Assembly: GCF_004362145.1 (NCBI RefSeq)
Contig: NZ_SNXC01000012.1
Span: 1-64,000 of the forward strand
Length of the DNA: 64,000 nt
Source of the DNA: Marinomonas balearica
Lineage (GTDB): Bacteria; Pseudomonadota; Gammaproteobacteria; Pseudomonadales; Marinomonadaceae
Reading direction: 5' to 3'
Both the position numbers and the translations under genes were made by a program. The notes below the pieces were generated by a model that was not told the origin of the DNA, made no database searches, and saw only the letters and a program-made list of their open reading frames with translations. Positions 44,134 through 54,458 of the stretch are shown one piece after another (position 1 is the first letter of the stretch; each line of letters starts with the position of its first letter).

Positions 44134-44162
44134 AAAAAAACCGGACATAAGTCCGGTTTTTT
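44134..44162 (-). terminator. Alpha operon terminator
   Basis: Stem AAACCGGAC/GTCCGGTTT with loop ATAA, flanked by A7 and T6. It lies 18 bases after the rplQ stop and ends the ribosomal cluster. Confidence 0.9.
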
Positions 44163-44179
44163 GCTATTTCGAGAGCTGA

Positions 44180-44563
44180 TTACTCAGCGTCTGCAGCTTC
44201 TGTAGCTGGTCGATCAACCAATTCTACGTAAGCCATTGGCGCATTGTCTCCAGCGCGGAAACCGCACTTAAGGATACGTACGTAACCGCCTGGACGGTTT
44301 TGGTAACGTGGACCTAGTTCTGAGAACAATTTACCAACTGCATCTTTGCTACGAGTACGAGCAAATGCAAGGCGACGATTCGCAACGGAATCTTCTTTCG
44401 CCAATGTGATTAGTGGCTCAGCAACGCGACGAAGTTCTTTGGCTTTCGGCAACGTAGTCTTAATAACTTCGTGCTCGAATAAAGAAGCAGCCATATTTTT
44501 GAACATCGCTTTACGATGAGAGCTAGTACGGTTTAAGTGACGTCCACTCTTACGATGACGCAT
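44180..44563 (-). CDS. rplQ: 50S ribosomal protein L17
   Basis: L17 lies at the outer rim of the exit tunnel on the 50S subunit. The 127-residue protein (E. coli 127) starts [20 protein letters not shown] and has the [15 protein letters not shown] and [20 protein letters not shown] blocks. The C-terminal tail is acidic. It is the last gene of rpsM-rpsK-rpsD-rpoA-rplQ, 42 bp after rpoA, and is followed by the operon terminator. Confidence 0.98.
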   Translation of the reverse strand: MRHRKSGRHLNRTSSHRKAMFKNMAASLFEHEVIKTTLPKAKELRRVAEPLITLAKEDSVANRRLAFARTRSKDAVGKLFSELGPRYQNRPGGYVRILKCGFRAGDNAPMAYVELVDRPATEAADAE

Positions 44564-44605
44564 TTTTAATTCCTTACCAAACTACGGTGGTCAGGGAACA
44601 ATGAT

Positions 44606-45610
44606 CTAGCGAGCTAGTACCTTGCTATCGTCTTTTAGACTAGCCGGTGGCCAGTTTTCTAGACGCATTCCCAAAGACAAACCACGCTGTGCTAAAACAT
44701 CTTTAATTTCGGTTAACGACTTCTTACCCAAGTTAGGCGTCTTAAGAAGCTCAACTTCAGTACGTTGGATTAGGTCACCGATATAGTAAATATTTTCTGC
44801 CTTCAGACAGTTAGCACTGCGAACAGTTAACTCAAGATCATCAACCGGGCGTAGCAAAATCGGATCAATTTCATCCTCTTCTTCTTCAACAACTGCTTCG
44901 CTTTCGCTTTCAAGCGCTACGAAGACAGCAATTTGCTGTTGAAGAATAGTCGCTGCACGACGAATTGCTTCTTCAGGGTCGATAGTACCATTAGACTCGA
45001 TGTCTAGGACAAGCTTATCCAAATCAGTACGCTGCTCAACACGAGCATTATCAACACTGTAAGCCACACGGCGAACAGGACTGAAAGAGGCATCCAGTTG
45101 CAAACGACCAATTGGACGAGTCTCATCGTCGCTGGCAACACGAGCGTCAGCAGGCTCATAACCACGACCACGAGCGACTTTGATCTGCATGTTTAATTCT
45201 GCAGTGTCATCTAAGTGCGCTATAACATGATCTGGGTTAGAAATTTCAGAGTCCGTTACCAACTGAATATCACCAGCGGTTACGACACCTGGGCCTTTTT
45301 TACTCAAAGTCAGAGTTGCTTCATCTTGCCCGTGTAGAGCGATCGCAACTCCTTTAAGGTTAAGAAGAATTTCAATTACGTCTTCTTTTACCCCTTCAAT
45401 CGCACTGTATTCATGCAATACGCTGTCGATTTCAACTTCGACAATTGCACAACCAGGCATTGAAGACAGCAGTATACGGCGTAACGCGTTACCTAAAGTA
45501 TGACCAAAACCACGTTCTAATGGTTGTAGAGTCACTTTAGCGCGAGTACTGCTAATTTCCTGTACTTCAATGTTGCGTGGGGTTAACAATTCGCTCACTG
45601 AACGCTGCAT
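44606..45610 (-). CDS. rpoA: RNA polymerase alpha subunit
   Basis: The alpha dimer nucleates RNA polymerase assembly and contacts UP elements and activators. The 334-residue protein (E. coli 329) has the N-terminal dimerisation domain (about 1-235; [20 protein letters not shown]) and a strikingly acidic linker ([12 protein letters not shown]). In the C-terminal domain [13 protein letters not shown] has the DNA-contacting Arg, and [18 protein letters not shown] forms the helix-hairpin-helix. Its DNA-binding surface is the same that would read the rrn UP element at 200-232. It lies between rpsD and rplQ. Confidence 0.98.
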   Translation of the reverse strand: MQRSVSELLTPRNIEVQEISSTRAKVTLQPLERGFGHTLGNALRRILLSSMPGCAIVEVEIDSVLHEYSAIEGVKEDVIEILLNLKGVAIALHGQDEATLTLSKKGPGVVTAGDIQLVTDSEISNPDHVIAHLDDTAELNMQIKVARGRGYEPADARVASDDETRPIGRLQLDASFSPVRRVAYSVDNARVEQRTDLDKLVLDIESNGTIDPEEAIRRAATILQQQIAVFVALESESEAVVEEEEDEIDPILLRPVDDLELTVRSANCLKAENIYYIGDLIQRTEVELLKTPNLGKKSLTEIKDVLAQRGLSLGMRLENWPPASLKDDSKVLAR

Positions 45611-45649
45611 AGATCCACCTATTTCATTATCCTAATCGTCAATTAACTA

Positions 45650-46270
45650 TTACTTAGAGTAAAGTTCGACGATTAGGTTCTCATTAATTTCAGCTGACAA
45701 ATCGGCACGCTCTGGAGCAGCTTTAAAAGTTGCTTCCAATTTAGTAGCGTCTACTTCAATCCAATGGATAGAAGTACGATTTTTAGATAGCTCTAGTGCG
45801 TTTTGAATACGCAACTGCTTCTTAGCTTTTTCACGGATAGACACAACATCACCAGCTTTAACTTGGTAAGATGCAACGTTAACCGTTTCGCCGTTTACTA
45901 GAATGCCTTTGTGGCCAACTAGTTGACGAGCTTCCGCACGTGTAGAACCAAAACCTGCACGGTATACAACGTTATCTAGACGAGATTCTAGAAGTTGTAG
46001 AAGGTTCTCACCTGTCGCACCTTTAATGCGAGCAGCGTGCTTGTAGTAATTACGGAATTGCTTTTCCAATACGCCGTATGTACGACGAACTTTTTGCTTC
46101 TCACGAAGTTGAAGGCCGTAATCAGATAGACGACCGCGACGTGCACCGTGCACACCAGGAACCGTTTCTGCTTTACATTTTGATTCAAGAGCGCGAGCGC
46201 CACTCTTAAGAAGCAAATCTGTGCCTTCACGACGAGACAGCTTACAAGTTGGACCTAAATAACGAGCCAT
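45650..46270 (-). CDS. rpsD: 30S ribosomal protein S4
   Basis: S4 is a primary 16S-binding assembly protein at the mRNA entry and, in E. coli, the translational repressor of the alpha operon. The 206 residues (E. coli 206) include [18 protein letters not shown] at the start. The S4 RNA-binding domain (about 95-160) has [20 protein letters not shown] and GHKGILVNG. No zinc-binding CxxC is present. It lies 14 bp after rpsK and 39 bp before rpoA. Confidence 0.98.
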   Translation of the reverse strand: MARYLGPTCKLSRREGTDLLLKSGARALESKCKAETVPGVHGARRGRLSDYGLQLREKQKVRRTYGVLEKQFRNYYKHAARIKGATGENLLQLLESRLDNVVYRAGFGSTRAEARQLVGHKGILVNGETVNVASYQVKAGDVVSIREKAKKQLRIQNALELSKNRTSIHWIEVDATKLEATFKAAPERADLSAEINENLIVELYSK

Positions 46271-46284
46271 GTGTCTGTCTCCTC

Positions 46285-46677
46285 TTAAACGCGACGTTTC
46301 TTAGGCGGACGGCAACCATTGTGTGGAATTGGCGTCACGTCTGTGATGTTGTTAATGCGCAGACCTAATGCATTTAATGCACGTACTGCGGACTCACGAC
46401 CAGGACCAGGGCCCTTGATCAGTACGTCTACGTTTTTAAGACCGAACTCTTGAGCAACTGCTCCAGCTCGTTCTGCCGCAACCTGAGCTGCGAATGGTGT
46501 ACTCTTACGAGAACCACGGAAGCCTGATCCACCTGCAGTAGCCCATGATAGAGCGTTACCTTGGCGGTCAGTAATAGTCACGATCGTGTTGTTAAACGAC
46601 GCGTGTACATGAGCAACACCGTCGACAACCGTCTTTTTGACTTTCTTCTTGGTGCTGCGCGCTGCTGGCTTAGCCAT
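46285..46677 (-). CDS. rpsK: 30S ribosomal protein S11
   Basis: S11 forms part of the platform of the 30S subunit near the mRNA exit and the E site. The 130-residue protein (E. coli 129) has [20 protein letters not shown], the [16 protein letters not shown] loop and the C-terminal [18 protein letters not shown]. It is 65 bp downstream of rpsM and 14 bp upstream of rpsD in the alpha operon. Confidence 0.98.
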   Translation of the reverse strand: MAKPAARSTKKKVKKTVVDGVAHVHASFNNTIVTITDRQGNALSWATAGGSGFRGSRKSTPFAAQVAAERAGAVAQEFGLKNVDVLIKGPGPGRESAVRALNALGLRINNITDVTPIPHNGCRPPKKRRV

Positions 46678-46742
46678 ATTGCACTTTCCTATCTAATGCT
46701 CAGCTCTAACCCTATCTCTAGTTAGAGCGAAACGCGTTAATA

Positions 46743-47099
46743 TTACTTACGAATTGGCTTACGAGGGCCTTTTCGTGTACGAGCGTTCGTTTTGGTACGT
46801 TGACCACGAACTGGTAAGCTGCGGCGGTGACGGATACCACGGTTACAGCCTAGATCCATCAAACGTTTGATAGACATACTGACTTCGCGGCGTAGATCAC
46901 CTTCTACCGTGTACTTAGCAACTTCGCCACGTAGCTGGTCAAGAACTTCATCACTCAAAGAACCGATTTTCGCAGTCTCAGCAACGCCAGTTGCTGCACA
47001 AATCGAGCGAGAACGAGTGCGACCAATTCCGAAGATGTAAGTCAGAGAAATGACCGCATGTTTATTGTCAGGAATATTGACACCGGCTATACGAGCCAT
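46743..47099 (-). CDS. rpsM: 30S ribosomal protein S13
   Basis: S13 sits at the head of the 30S and forms intersubunit bridges with the 50S; its C-terminal tail touches P-site tRNA. The 118 residues (E. coli 118) begin [21 protein letters not shown] and end in the basic [16 protein letters not shown]. First gene of the alpha operon, with its own promoter about 55 bp upstream. In E. coli S4 binds the rpsM leader; the leader here is of similar size, but I could not confirm a pseudoknot. Confidence 0.98.
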   Translation of the reverse strand: MARIAGVNIPDNKHAVISLTYIFGIGRTRSRSICAATGVAETAKIGSLSDEVLDQLRGEVAKYTVEGDLRREVSMSIKRLMDLGCNRGIRHRRSLPVRGQRTKTNARTRKGPRKPIRK

Positions 47100-47159
47100 T
47101 CACTTTACTCCGTTGTTATGGATGACTAAATCATCACTTTGCTTTTACAAGGGCGGCAG

Positions 47160-47188
47160 ATTATGCCGAATTCTCGGACAAAAATCAA
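47160..47188 (-). promoter_or_regulatory. Internal promoter for the alpha operon
   Basis: Minus strand: -35 TTGATT (47183-47188), 17-bp spacer, -10 CATAAT (47160-47165), then a G+C-rich CTGCCGCCC. It lies between rpmJ and rpsM and would start a leader of about 55 bases. It makes rpsM-rplQ separately transcribable from the spc genes. Confidence 0.7.
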
Positions 47189-47220
47189 CCACCCGATCCC
47201 ATCATCGAGTAATTACTCAA

Positions 47221-47337
47221 TTAACCTTGACGCTGTTTGTGACGAGGCTCGGCTTTACAAATTACTCGAACTGAACCGTTACGACGAACGACTTTACAGT
47301 TACGACAGATTTTTTTTACAGATGCACGTACTTTCAT
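47221..47337 (-). CDS. rpmJ: 50S ribosomal protein L36
   Basis: L36 is a 38-residue zinc protein that completes the 50S subunit near the L7/L12 stalk base. The sequence begins [20 protein letters not shown] and ends [11 protein letters not shown], with the zinc ligands C11, C14, C27 and H33. This is the zinc-containing (C+) form; a zinc-independent paralogue may exist elsewhere. It lies 19 bp after secY and before the alpha operon promoter, its usual place. Confidence 0.97.
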   Translation of the reverse strand: MKVRASVKKICRNCKVVRRNGSVRVICKAEPRHKQRQG

Positions 47338-47356
47338 GTTCAACTCCAACCTATGC

Positions 47357-48688
47357 TTAACGCATTAGGCCATTTGGACCATAACCAGTCAGATTAGACT
47401 TTTTCATTAATGACTCGTACTGATGACTCATTAAGTGACTTTGTACTTGGGACATAAAGTCCATTACAACAACTACGACGATCAACATTGAAGTACCGCC
47501 GAAGTAGAATGGTACATTCCACAAAACTACAAAGAACTGAGGCATAAGCGACACTAGGGTGATGTATAACGCACCAAACAGTGTCAATCGTGTCATTACA
47601 CCATCGATATATCGAGCTGTATGATCGCCTGGACGAATTCCCGGCAAAAACGCTCCGGATTTCTTTAAGTTATCTGCCACATCTTTAGGGTTGAACACCA
47701 GCGCTGTGTAAAAGAAGCAAAAGAATACAATTGCTATCGCAAACAACAGCACATATAGCGGTTGCCCAGGAGCTAGAGCCAACGATACATTTTGCAGCCA
47801 TTCCATGCCCTCTCCTTGACCAAACCATTGGCCAATAGACGCAGGGAACAACAAAATACTAGAAGCAAAGATAGGGGGAATTACACCCGCCATGTTTACT
47901 TTTAGCGGTAAATGACTCTTTTGTGCGGCAAAAACCTTTTTGCCTTGCTGACGTTTCGCGTAATTAACAGTAATACGACGTTGACCGCGCTCGATGAAGA
48001 CCACGAATGCAACTGTCGCTATTGCTAAAATACCGATCAATAGCAAAGCTAGAATATTTATATCGCCTTGACGAGCCGATTCAAATGACTGCCCTAGAGC
48101 AGAAGGAAGGCCTGCAACGATACCGGCGAAGATCAGAATAGAGATACCGTTACCGATACCTTTCTCCGTGACTTGTTCACCTAACCACATCAAGAACACC
48201 GTACCTGCTACCAAAGTCACTACCGCAACTGCGTAGAACTCGATACCAGAGCTGAACGAGATACCCTGACTTGCTAGACCCACTGCCATTGAAGCAGATT
48301 GGACTAACGCGAGAAGTACCGTTCCGTAACGTGTATATTGAGTGATTTTACGGCGTCCTGCCTCACCTTCTTTCTTAAGTTGCTCTAGCTGCGGACTCAC
48401 TACTGTAAGTAACTGCATAATGATCGAGGCAGAAATATACGGCAGTATACCTAGAGCAAAAATACTCATTCTCTCTAGTGCGCCACCTGAGAATACGTTA
48501 AACAAACTCAGAATTGTGCCTTCATTTTGATCAAACAATGCAGACAGCCTGTCAGGGTTAATACCTGGAACAGGGATATGTGCACCGATACGATATACAA
48601 TAATCGCTAAAAACACGAAACGGATGCGAGACCAAAGTTCGCTTAATCCGCTTTGCATTCCAGCTGGTAGTGAGCCACGCTTTGCCAT
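47357..48688 (-). CDS. secY: Preprotein translocase subunit SecY
   Basis: SecY is the channel of the Sec translocon, used for secretion and membrane insertion. The 443-residue protein (E. coli 443) has ten membrane segments, the N-terminal [26 protein letters not shown], and the conserved cytosolic loop YRQ-type and [15 protein letters not shown] [19 protein letters not shown] (about 350-368). The last segment ends with [15 protein letters not shown]. It follows rplO with no gap and is translated with the spc ribosomal proteins. Confidence 0.98.
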   Translation of the reverse strand: MAKRGSLPAGMQSGLSELWSRIRFVFLAIIVYRIGAHIPVPGINPDRLSALFDQNEGTILSLFNVFSGGALERMSIFALGILPYISASIIMQLLTVVSPQLEQLKKEGEAGRRKITQYTRYGTVLLALVQSASMAVGLASQGISFSSGIEFYAVAVVTLVAGTVFLMWLGEQVTEKGIGNGISILIFAGIVAGLPSALGQSFESARQGDINILALLLIGILAIATVAFVVFIERGQRRITVNYAKRQQGKKVFAAQKSHLPLKVNMAGVIPPIFASSILLFPASIGQWFGQGEGMEWLQNVSLALAPGQPLYVLLFAIAIVFFCFFYTALVFNPKDVADNLKKSGAFLPGIRPGDHTARYIDGVMTRLTLFGALYITLVSLMPQFFVVLWNVPFYFGGTSMLIVVVVVMDFMSQVQSHLMSHQYESLMKKSNLTGYGPNGLMR

Positions 48689-49123
48689 TTATTCCTCGAC
48701 TTTTCCGCCAGCTGCTTCGATAGCAGCGCGTGCACCTTTAGTCACTTTAAGACCACGAACAGTTACCGCTTTGTCAATTGAACCTGACAAAATAACGCGT
48801 GCTGTTTTGATCTGATGACCAATGATGTCTGCGCCTTTAAGAGCAGCCAAATCTACAACTTCAGCATTTACTGCTGCTAGCTCATTCAAACGAACTTCAG
48901 CAACATACTTAGCCTGACGTGATGTGAAACCGAATTTTGGCAGACGACGCTGCAAAGGCATTTGACCACCTTCAAAACCAGGTTTAACTGAGCCACCAGA
49001 GCGAGATTTAAGACCTTTATGGCCTCGTCCGCCTGTTTTGCCCAAGCCGCTACCGATACCGCGACCAACACGTTTAGGAGCATGCTTGCTACCTTCGCCA
49101 GGACGAATGGTATTTAGGAACAT
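48689..49123 (-). CDS. rplO: 50S ribosomal protein L15
   Basis: L15 is a late-assembly 50S protein with a long basic N-terminal extension reaching into the 23S core. The 144 residues (E. coli 144) include [21 protein letters not shown] and [18 protein letters not shown]. It directly abuts secY and follows rpmD by one base, so translation along this stretch is tightly coupled. Confidence 0.98.
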   Translation of the reverse strand: MFLNTIRPGEGSKHAPKRVGRGIGSGLGKTGGRGHKGLKSRSGGSVKPGFEGGQMPLQRRLPKFGFTSRQAKYVAEVRLNELAAVNAEVVDLAALKGADIIGHQIKTARVILSGSIDKAVTVRGLKVTKGARAAIEAAGGKVEE

Positions 49124-49124
49124 G

Positions 49125-49310
49125 TTATTCTCCTACTACTTTAACCATGTAATAAACTTTATTAACCATACCACGCACTGCTGGAGTATCCTCTAGCTCG
49201 CGGCATTGGCCAACTTTCTTAAGACCCAAGCCTTTAACTGTTTCACGGTGCTTTGGAAGACGACCGATCGGGCTGCGGGTCAATTGTACTGTGATGGTAT
49301 TATTAGCCAT
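49125..49310 (-). CDS. rpmD: 50S ribosomal protein L30
   Basis: A small 50S protein of 61 residues (E. coli 59) with the [20 protein letters not shown] start and [11 protein letters not shown] end. It lies 6 bp after rpsE and 1 bp before rplO in the spc gene order. Confidence 0.98.
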   Translation of the reverse strand: MANNTITVQLTRSPIGRLPKHRETVKGLGLKKVGQCRELEDTPAVRGMVNKVYYMVKVVGE

Positions 49311-49316
49311 GCCAGA

Positions 49317-49817
49317 TTACCCCAAAATTTGATCGACAGACTTGCCGCGCTTAGCCGCAACCTGCTCAGGTGCTTTCATATCCTGCAAACCTTTGATCGT
49401 TGCGCGAACAACGTTTACTGGGTTTGTAGAACCGTAACATTTTGCCAATACGTTGTGTACGCCAGCGATTTCAAGAACCGCACGCATAGCACCACCGGCA
49501 ATTACACCAGTACCTTGAGAAGCAGGCTGCATGTAAACTTTTGAAGCGCCATGTGCTGCTTTTACTGGGTATTGTAAAGTATCACCGTCAAGTTTAACGG
49601 AAACCATGTTACGACGAGCTTGTTCCATTGCTTTTTGAATAGCTTGAGGAACTTCGCGAGCCTTACCACGACCGAAACCGACTTTACCGTTGCCGTCACC
49701 AACTACTGTCAATGCAGTGAAAGAGAAGATACGACCACCCTTCACAACTTTAGCAACACGGTTTACCTGAACTAGCTTCTCTTGTAGATCGCTAGTTTGT
49801 TGTTCATTAACTGCCAT
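49317..49817 (-). CDS. rpsE: 30S ribosomal protein S5
   Basis: S5 contributes to decoding accuracy and mRNA unwinding at the entry site. The 166 residues (E. coli 167) contain the double-stranded-RNA-like S5 N-terminal domain: [19 protein letters not shown], then [19 protein letters not shown]. The loop around residue 20-30 that spectinomycin-resistance changes affect in E. coli looks wild type. It lies 10 bp after rplR. Confidence 0.98.
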   Translation of the reverse strand: MAVNEQQTSDLQEKLVQVNRVAKVVKGGRIFSFTALTVVGDGNGKVGFGRGKAREVPQAIQKAMEQARRNMVSVKLDGDTLQYPVKAAHGASKVYMQPASQGTGVIAGGAMRAVLEIAGVHNVLAKCYGSTNPVNVVRATIKGLQDMKAPEQVAAKRGKSVDQILG

Positions 49818-49827
49818 TTGCTTCCCC

Positions 49828-50178
49828 TTAGAACTCTAGACCAGCCTCACGAGCAGCGTCAGCTAGAGCTTGAACGCGACCGTGGTATTTGAAGCCTGAA
49901 CGATCGAAAGCGACCGCAGTAACACCTGCTTCTTTAGCACGCTGAGCAATCAAAGCACCTACTTTAGTAGCAGCATCTTTGTTACCGGTAGCGCCAGAAC
50001 GTAGGCTTTCGTCCAAAGTAGAAGCGCTTGCTAGCACTTGGCTACCACATGGCGAAATTACCTGTGCATACATGTGACGAGGAGTACGGTGTACAGTAAG
50101 ACGATTCGCACCTAGGTCACGAATATGCAAACGTGCTTTACGAGCACGACGAATTCGAGATTGTTTCTTAGTGATCAT
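49828..50178 (-). CDS. rplR: 50S ribosomal protein L18
   Basis: L18 binds 5S rRNA with L5 and L25 in the central protuberance. The 116-residue protein (E. coli 117) has [20 protein letters not shown], then [18 protein letters not shown] and [21 protein letters not shown]. It lies 10 bp after rplF in the spc order. Confidence 0.98.
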   Translation of the reverse strand: MITKKQSRIRRARKARLHIRDLGANRLTVHRTPRHMYAQVISPCGSQVLASASTLDESLRSGATGNKDAATKVGALIAQRAKEAGVTAVAFDRSGFKYHGRVQALADAAREAGLEF

Positions 50179-50188
50179 GAATGCTTAC

Positions 50189-50722
50189 CTACTTTTTCTT
50201 AGCTTCTTTACGACGAACATGTTCGTCAGCATAGCGTACACCCTTGCCTTTATATGGCTCTGGTGGACGGAAACCGCGAACTTCTGCTGCAACCTGGCCA
50301 ACGGCTTGTTTATCAATGCCTTTGATCACGATTTCAGTTTGAGAAGTACACTCCGCAGTGATGCCTTCTGGTAGTTCGTAGTCAACTGGGTGAGAGAAAC
50401 CAAGAGATAGGTTAAGCACTTTGCCTTTAACAGCAGCACGGTAACCAACACCTTGTAGTAATAGTTTCTTCTCAAAACCTTGGCTCACACCAACAACCAT
50501 GTTGTTTATTAGTGCACGTGTTGTACCAGCTAGAGCACGGCTCTGCTTAGCACCATCACGTGCAGCAAAAGTAAGAACACTCTCTTCTTTTTTAACTTCA
50601 ACGCTTGCGTGTACGTCTAGCTCCAAAGAACCTTTAGCGCCTTTTACGACGACATTTTGGCCTTTTAAAGCAGCTTCTACACCACTAGGAAGCGTCACGG
50701 GACTATTAGCAACTCGAGACAT
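50189..50722 (-). CDS. rplF: 50S ribosomal protein L6
   Basis: L6 binds the sarcin-ricin loop region near the elongation-factor site and so works with EF-Tu and EF-G encoded at 58-61.5 kb. The 177 residues (E. coli 177) comprise two related domains and end with the conserved [26 protein letters not shown] tail. It follows rpsH by 8 bp. Confidence 0.98.
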   Translation of the reverse strand: MSRVANSPVTLPSGVEAALKGQNVVVKGAKGSLELDVHASVEVKKEESVLTFAARDGAKQSRALAGTTRALINNMVVGVSQGFEKKLLLQGVGYRAAVKGKVLNLSLGFSHPVDYELPEGITAECTSQTEIVIKGIDKQAVGQVAAEVRGFRPPEPYKGKGVRYADEHVRRKEAKKK

Positions 50723-50730
50723 ACTAACTC

Positions 50731-51123
50731 CTAGAATACTGTGCAGATTACTTCGCCGCCAATCCCTGCAGCGCGAGCTGCACGGTCAGTCATCAAACCT
50801 TTAGAGGTAGAGATGATTGCAACACCTAAACCTGCTTCTACTTTTGGTAGATTGTTAGATGCTTTGTACTGACGCAAACTTGGGCGAGAAACGCGTTTAA
50901 TTTCTTCGATAACCGGCTTACCTTCGTAGTATTTCAACTCGATAGTAAGGGTCGGTTTAACACCATCTTCTACAGAGTAGTCTGTGACATACCCTTCTTC
51001 TTGTAGAACATTGGCTAATGACACCTTCATTTTTGATGAAGGCATGCTAACAGATGTCTTAGCTGCCATCTGAGCATTACGAATACGAGTGAACATATCC
51101 GCAAGTGTATCTTGCATACTCAT
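50731..51123 (-). CDS. rpsH: 30S ribosomal protein S8
   Basis: S8 binds the central domain of 16S rRNA and, in E. coli, represses the spc operon at the rplE start. The 130 residues (E. coli 130) begin [20 protein letters not shown] and end with [26 protein letters not shown] sequence. The start lies 131 bp after rpsN, an unusually wide gap for this operon, and that gap holds a promoter. Confidence 0.98.
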   Translation of the reverse strand: MSMQDTLADMFTRIRNAQMAAKTSVSMPSSKMKVSLANVLQEEGYVTDYSVEDGVKPTLTIELKYYEGKPVIEEIKRVSRPSLRQYKASNNLPKVEAGLGVAIISTSKGLMTDRAARAAGIGGEVICTVF

Positions 51124-51172
51124 TTAAGAGCTCCTAAATAAAAAACCATTGTGCAGCAAATAGAGCTCGCGC

Positions 51173-51201
51173 ATAGTACACAGCAGCGAGCGGAATGTCC
51201 A
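51173..51201 (-). promoter_or_regulatory. Internal promoter upstream of rpsH
   Basis: Minus strand: -35 TGGACA (51196-51201), 17-bp spacer, -10 TACTAT (51173-51178), then GCGCGAGC. It sits in the 131-bp gap between rpsN and rpsH and would give a leader of about 45 bases. A small hairpin (GTCCGG...CTGGAC) overlaps the -35. Confidence 0.65.
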
Positions 51202-51254
51202 GAGTTTTCCGGACACCCCCTCACTGCAATGTATTATGATCGCGCTCTACTTGC

Positions 51255-51560
51255 TTACCAACTAGCTTTCTTCAAGCCTGGTACGTCGCCACGCATTGCC
51301 GCTTCACGAAGCTTGATGCGTGATAGACCGAAGCGACGGTATACACCGTGCGGACGACCTGTTACTTGACAACGATTACGTTGGCGTGAAGAAGATGAGT
51401 CACGTGGAAGCGCCTGCAACTTAAGAGTTGCTTCCCATTTCTCATCGTCCGATGCATTAACGTCGCTAATGATCGCTTTTAGAGCAGCACGCTTTTCAGC
51501 GTGTTTTGCTACTAACTTGGTACGCTTAGCTTCGCGCTGAACCATTGATACTTTTGCCAT
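51255..51560 (-). CDS. rpsN: 30S ribosomal protein S14
   Basis: S14 is a head protein of the 30S near the A site. The 101-residue form (E. coli 101) is the long, zinc-free type: it lacks CxxC motifs and carries [20 protein letters not shown] and the C-terminal [17 protein letters not shown]. It follows rplE by 12 bp and is separated from rpsH by a gap with a promoter. Confidence 0.98.
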   Translation of the reverse strand: MAKVSMVQREAKRTKLVAKHAEKRAALKAIISDVNASDDEKWEATLKLQALPRDSSSSRQRNRCQVTGRPHGVYRRFGLSRIKLREAAMRGDVPGLKKASW

Positions 51561-51572
51561 GATTCCTACCTC

Positions 51573-52112
51573 TTATTTCTTGAAAGGGAAACTAAAGGCG
51601 GCTAGCAAAGCGCGACCTTCTTCGTCGGTACGAGCTGTTGTTGTGATTGTGATATCAAGACCACGCACACGATCAACTTTATCGTAATCGATTTCTGGGA
51701 AGATGATCTGCTCTTTAACACCCATGCTGTAGTTGCCGCGACCGTCGAATGATTTTGGATTCAAACCACGGAAGTCACGGATACGTGGAATCGCAACGTC
51801 AACTAGACGATCGAAGAAATCCCACATACGCTCACCACGTAGAGTAACTTTACAACCGATCGGGTAACCGTCACGGATTTTAAAGCCTGCTACTGATTTA
51901 CGAGCCTTAGTAACTACTACTTTCTGGCCGCTAAGGGCTTGAAGATCATTTACCGCATGTTCAAGAAGTTTCTTGTCTGCGATAGCTTCACCAACACCCA
52001 TGTTTAACGTAATTTTAGTGATTTTTGGCACTTCCATTACGTTTTTGTAGTCAAACTGTTCAGTCAGTTTAGCTACAACTTGATCTGTATAAACTTGCTT
52101 AAGTCTCGCCAT
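51573..52112 (-). CDS. rplE: 50S ribosomal protein L5
   Basis: L5 binds 5S rRNA and forms a bridge to S13 in the 30S head. The 179 residues (E. coli 179) have [21 protein letters not shown] and [21 protein letters not shown]. In E. coli the start region of this gene is the S8 repressor site; I could not confirm an equivalent fold by eye. It lies 17 bp after rplX. Confidence 0.98.
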   Translation of the reverse strand: MARLKQVYTDQVVAKLTEQFDYKNVMEVPKITKITLNMGVGEAIADKKLLEHAVNDLQALSGQKVVVTKARKSVAGFKIRDGYPIGCKVTLRGERMWDFFDRLVDVAIPRIRDFRGLNPKSFDGRGNYSMGVKEQIIFPEIDYDKVDRVRGLDITITTTARTDEEGRALLAAFSFPFKK

Positions 52113-52129
52113 GGCTATAATTCTCGCTC

Positions 52130-52447
52130 TTAGGCGTCGATCGCTTCACTGTTAGATTTGAAAACACGTACTTTAGTACCGTCTTCATTCACTTTAAAGC
52201 CGACGCGATCCGCTTTACCAGTAGCAGTATTAAAAATTGCTACGTTAGAAATTTGGATAGGTGCTTCTTTTTCAACGATACCGCCAGTTGTTCCCTTCAT
52301 AGGGTTTGGCTTCTCATGTTTCTTGATCATGTTGATACCAGAAACAAGAACACGAGTCTCGTCTACTACCTTAACAACTTTGCCGCGCTTGCCTTTATCT
52401 TTACCAGCAATTACAACAACTTCGTCGTCACGTTTGATTTTACGCAT
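52130..52447 (-). CDS. rplX: 50S ribosomal protein L24
   Basis: L24 initiates 50S assembly by binding the 5' domain of 23S rRNA. The 105 residues (E. coli 104) begin with the KOW motif [18 protein letters not shown] (9-26) and include the conserved [20 protein letters not shown]. It lies 15 bp after rplN. Confidence 0.98.
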   Translation of the reverse strand: MRKIKRDDEVVVIAGKDKGKRGKVVKVVDETRVLVSGINMIKKHEKPNPMKGTTGGIVEKEAPIQISNVAIFNTATGKADRVGFKVNEDGTKVRVFKSNSEAIDA

Positions 52448-52462
52448 TATGTCCCCCTCCTC

Positions 52463-52831
52463 TTACAGCACTTCAGGCGCAAGAGAAACAATTTTCATGA
52501 ATTGCTCTGTACGCAACTCACGTGTAACAGGGCCAAAGATACGAGTACCAAGAGGCTGCCCTGAAGCGTTCAATAGAACCGCAGAGTTTACATCAAAGCG
52601 GATAATAGAACCATCTGGACGACGAACACCTTTCTTAGTTCTAACGACAACTGCGTTTAAAACCTGCCCTTTCTTAACACGACCACGTGGGATCGCTTCT
52701 TTTACTGTGACCTTGATGATGTCACCGATAGCAGCATAACGACGATGAGAGCCACCCAGTACTTTAATACACTGAACGCGCTTTGCGCCGCTGTTATCTG
52801 CTACATCAAGCATCGATTCCGTTTGAATCAT
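52463..52831 (-). CDS. rplN: 50S ribosomal protein L14
   Basis: L14 lies at the subunit interface, contacts 16S helix 44 and is a docking site for silencing factor RsfS. The 122 residues (E. coli 123) begin [20 protein letters not shown], and [20 protein letters not shown] is typical. It follows rpsQ across a 47-bp gap, the boundary where E. coli starts its spc operon; no good promoter is visible in the gap. Confidence 0.98.
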   Translation of the reverse strand: MIQTESMLDVADNSGAKRVQCIKVLGGSHRRYAAIGDIIKVTVKEAIPRGRVKKGQVLNAVVVRTKKGVRRPDGSIIRFDVNSAVLLNASGQPLGTRIFGPVTRELRTEQFMKIVSLAPEVL

Positions 52832-52878
52832 TGCTGCTCTCCAATCAAATTAGATAACGAGTCTCACGAAGTAACAGC

Positions 52879-53142
52879 TTAAATAGCTGCTACTTTATTA
52901 ACTACCTGAACCAGTTTCCAAGTCTTAGACTTAGAGTAAGGGCGACATTCAACCACCGTTACTGTATCACCGATTTGGCACTCATTGTTCTCATCGTGAG
53001 CATGTAGCTTAGTAGAACGACGAATAAACTTACCGTATAAAGGGTGTTTTTCTGTACGTTCAACTAGTACTGTGATGGACTTCTCCATCTTATTGCTTAC
53101 CACTTTACCAGTAGCAATGCGCGCTTTAGTTTCTGCACTCAT
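52879..53142 (-). CDS. rpsQ: 30S ribosomal protein S17
   Basis: S17 is a primary 16S-binding OB-fold protein at the base of the body. The 87 residues (E. coli 84) have [20 protein letters not shown], then [24 protein letters not shown] with the OB core. It is the last gene of the S10 order and starts 2 bp after the rpmC stop. Confidence 0.98.
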   Translation of the reverse strand: MSAETKARIATGKVVSNKMEKSITVLVERTEKHPLYGKFIRRSTKLHAHDENNECQIGDTVTVVECRPYSKSKTWKLVQVVNKVAAI

Positions 53143-53144
53143 TA

Positions 53145-53336
53145 TTAGTTACCTGCCTTATCGTTAAGCACGGTTTTAACACGTGCGATATTGCGGCGAA
53201 CTTCTGAGAGCAAATGACTTTGCGCTAACTGACCCGTGGCCTTCTGCATACGCAGAGTGAATTGCTCACGTAACAGTTCGATCAACGTCTCTTGTAGCTC
53301 AGCTACAGACTTTTCTTGCAGTTCTTTTGCTTTCAT
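53145..53336 (-). CDS. rpmC: 50S ribosomal protein L29
   Basis: L29 is a two-helix protein beside the exit tunnel that helps dock trigger factor and SRP. The 63 residues (E. coli 63) read [20 protein letters not shown] and continue with [20 protein letters not shown]. It is directly adjacent to rplP. Confidence 0.98.
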   Translation of the reverse strand: MKAKELQEKSVAELQETLIELLREQFTLRMQKATGQLAQSHLLSEVRRNIARVKTVLNDKAGN

Positions 53337-53750
53337 CTACATCACCGTACGCGTTACGAAAGTTGTGGACAAAGGAAGCTTAGCTGCGGCTAGTGCGAAT
53401 GCCTCGCGTGCTAGCTGCTCTGAAACACCCTCAACTTCATAAAGCATTTTACCAGGTTGAATCTGAGCAACCCAGTATTCTACGCTACCCTTACCTTTAC
53501 CTTGACGAACCTCTAGAGGCTTCTGAGTAATCGGCTTATCAGGGAATACACGAATCCAGATTTTACCACCACGTTTAATGTGACGAGTCATCGCACGACG
53601 TGCCGCCTCAATTTGGCGAGCTGTGATACGACCGCGAGCAGTCGATTTCAATCCGTATTCACCAAAGCTAACTTGGTTACCGCGCAATGCCAAACCACGG
53701 TTGCGGCCTTTTTGCATTTTGCGGAACTTAGTACGTTTAGGTTGTAACAT
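53337..53750 (-). CDS. rplP: 50S ribosomal protein L16
   Basis: L16 shapes the A-site tRNA binding region of the 50S. The 137 residues (E. coli 136) begin [19 protein letters not shown] and contain [20 protein letters not shown]. The conserved Arg (position 81 in E. coli) that is hydroxylated by YcfD lies in the [13 protein letters not shown] region. It follows rpsC by 13 bp. Confidence 0.98.
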   Translation of the reverse strand: MLQPKRTKFRKMQKGRNRGLALRGNQVSFGEYGLKSTARGRITARQIEAARRAMTRHIKRGGKIWIRVFPDKPITQKPLEVRQGKGKGSVEYWVAQIQPGKMLYEVEGVSEQLAREAFALAAAKLPLSTTFVTRTVM

Positions 53751-53763
53751 GACTTACTACCCC

Positions 53764-54444
53764 TTACTTAGACTTCTTCTTTTGTGCGCCTTTATCAGCA
53801 CGCACTTGTTCAATACCGCCCAAGATTTCGCCTTTGAAGATCCACACTTTAACACCGATAATACCGTATGTAGTGCTTGCTTCATAAGTAGCGTAGTCAA
53901 TGTCAGCGCGTAGAGTGTGTAGAGGCACACGACCTTCGCGGTACCATTCTGCACGTGCGATTTCTGCACCGCCCAGACGACCACTTACCTGAACCTTGAT
54001 ACCTTTCGCGCCAGCACGCATTGCATTTTGTACCGCACGCTTCATAGCGCGACGGAACATAACACGACGTTCAAGCTGACCAGCGATATTCTGAGCAACA
54101 AGCTTAGAATCAAGTTCTGGTTTACGAATTTCTTCGATGTTGATGTGAACAGGCACGCCCATCATCTTGGAAACTGCATTACGTAGTTTCTCAACATCTT
54201 CACCCTTCTTACCAATCACAATACCCGGACGAGCAGTGTGAATAGTAATACGAGCAGTTTGTGCAGGACGCTGGATCTCGATGCGAGAAACAGATGCCTG
54301 AACTAATTTCTCTTCTAGGTACTCACGAACCTGAAGATCGTTTAGTAGTAGCTTAGAGTAGTTTTGATTGTTCGCATACCAAGTAGAAGTATGGTCTTTA
54401 ACTATCCCTAGGCGAATTCCAGTTGGATGAACCTTCTGACCCAT
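53764..54444 (-). CDS. rpsC: 30S ribosomal protein S3
   Basis: S3 forms the mRNA entry helicase with S4 and S5. The 226 residues (E. coli 233) have an N-terminal [20 protein letters not shown], a KH type 2 domain (about 38-107; [17 protein letters not shown]) and the C-terminal [21 protein letters not shown]. It lies 14 bp after rplV. Confidence 0.98.
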   Translation of the reverse strand: MGQKVHPTGIRLGIVKDHTSTWYANNQNYSKLLLNDLQVREYLEEKLVQASVSRIEIQRPAQTARITIHTARPGIVIGKKGEDVEKLRNAVSKMMGVPVHINIEEIRKPELDSKLVAQNIAGQLERRVMFRRAMKRAVQNAMRAGAKGIKVQVSGRLGGAEIARAEWYREGRVPLHTLRADIDYATYEASTTYGIIGVKVWIFKGEILGGIEQVRADKGAQKKKSK

Positions 54445-54458
54445 TGGGTTTCTCCTAA

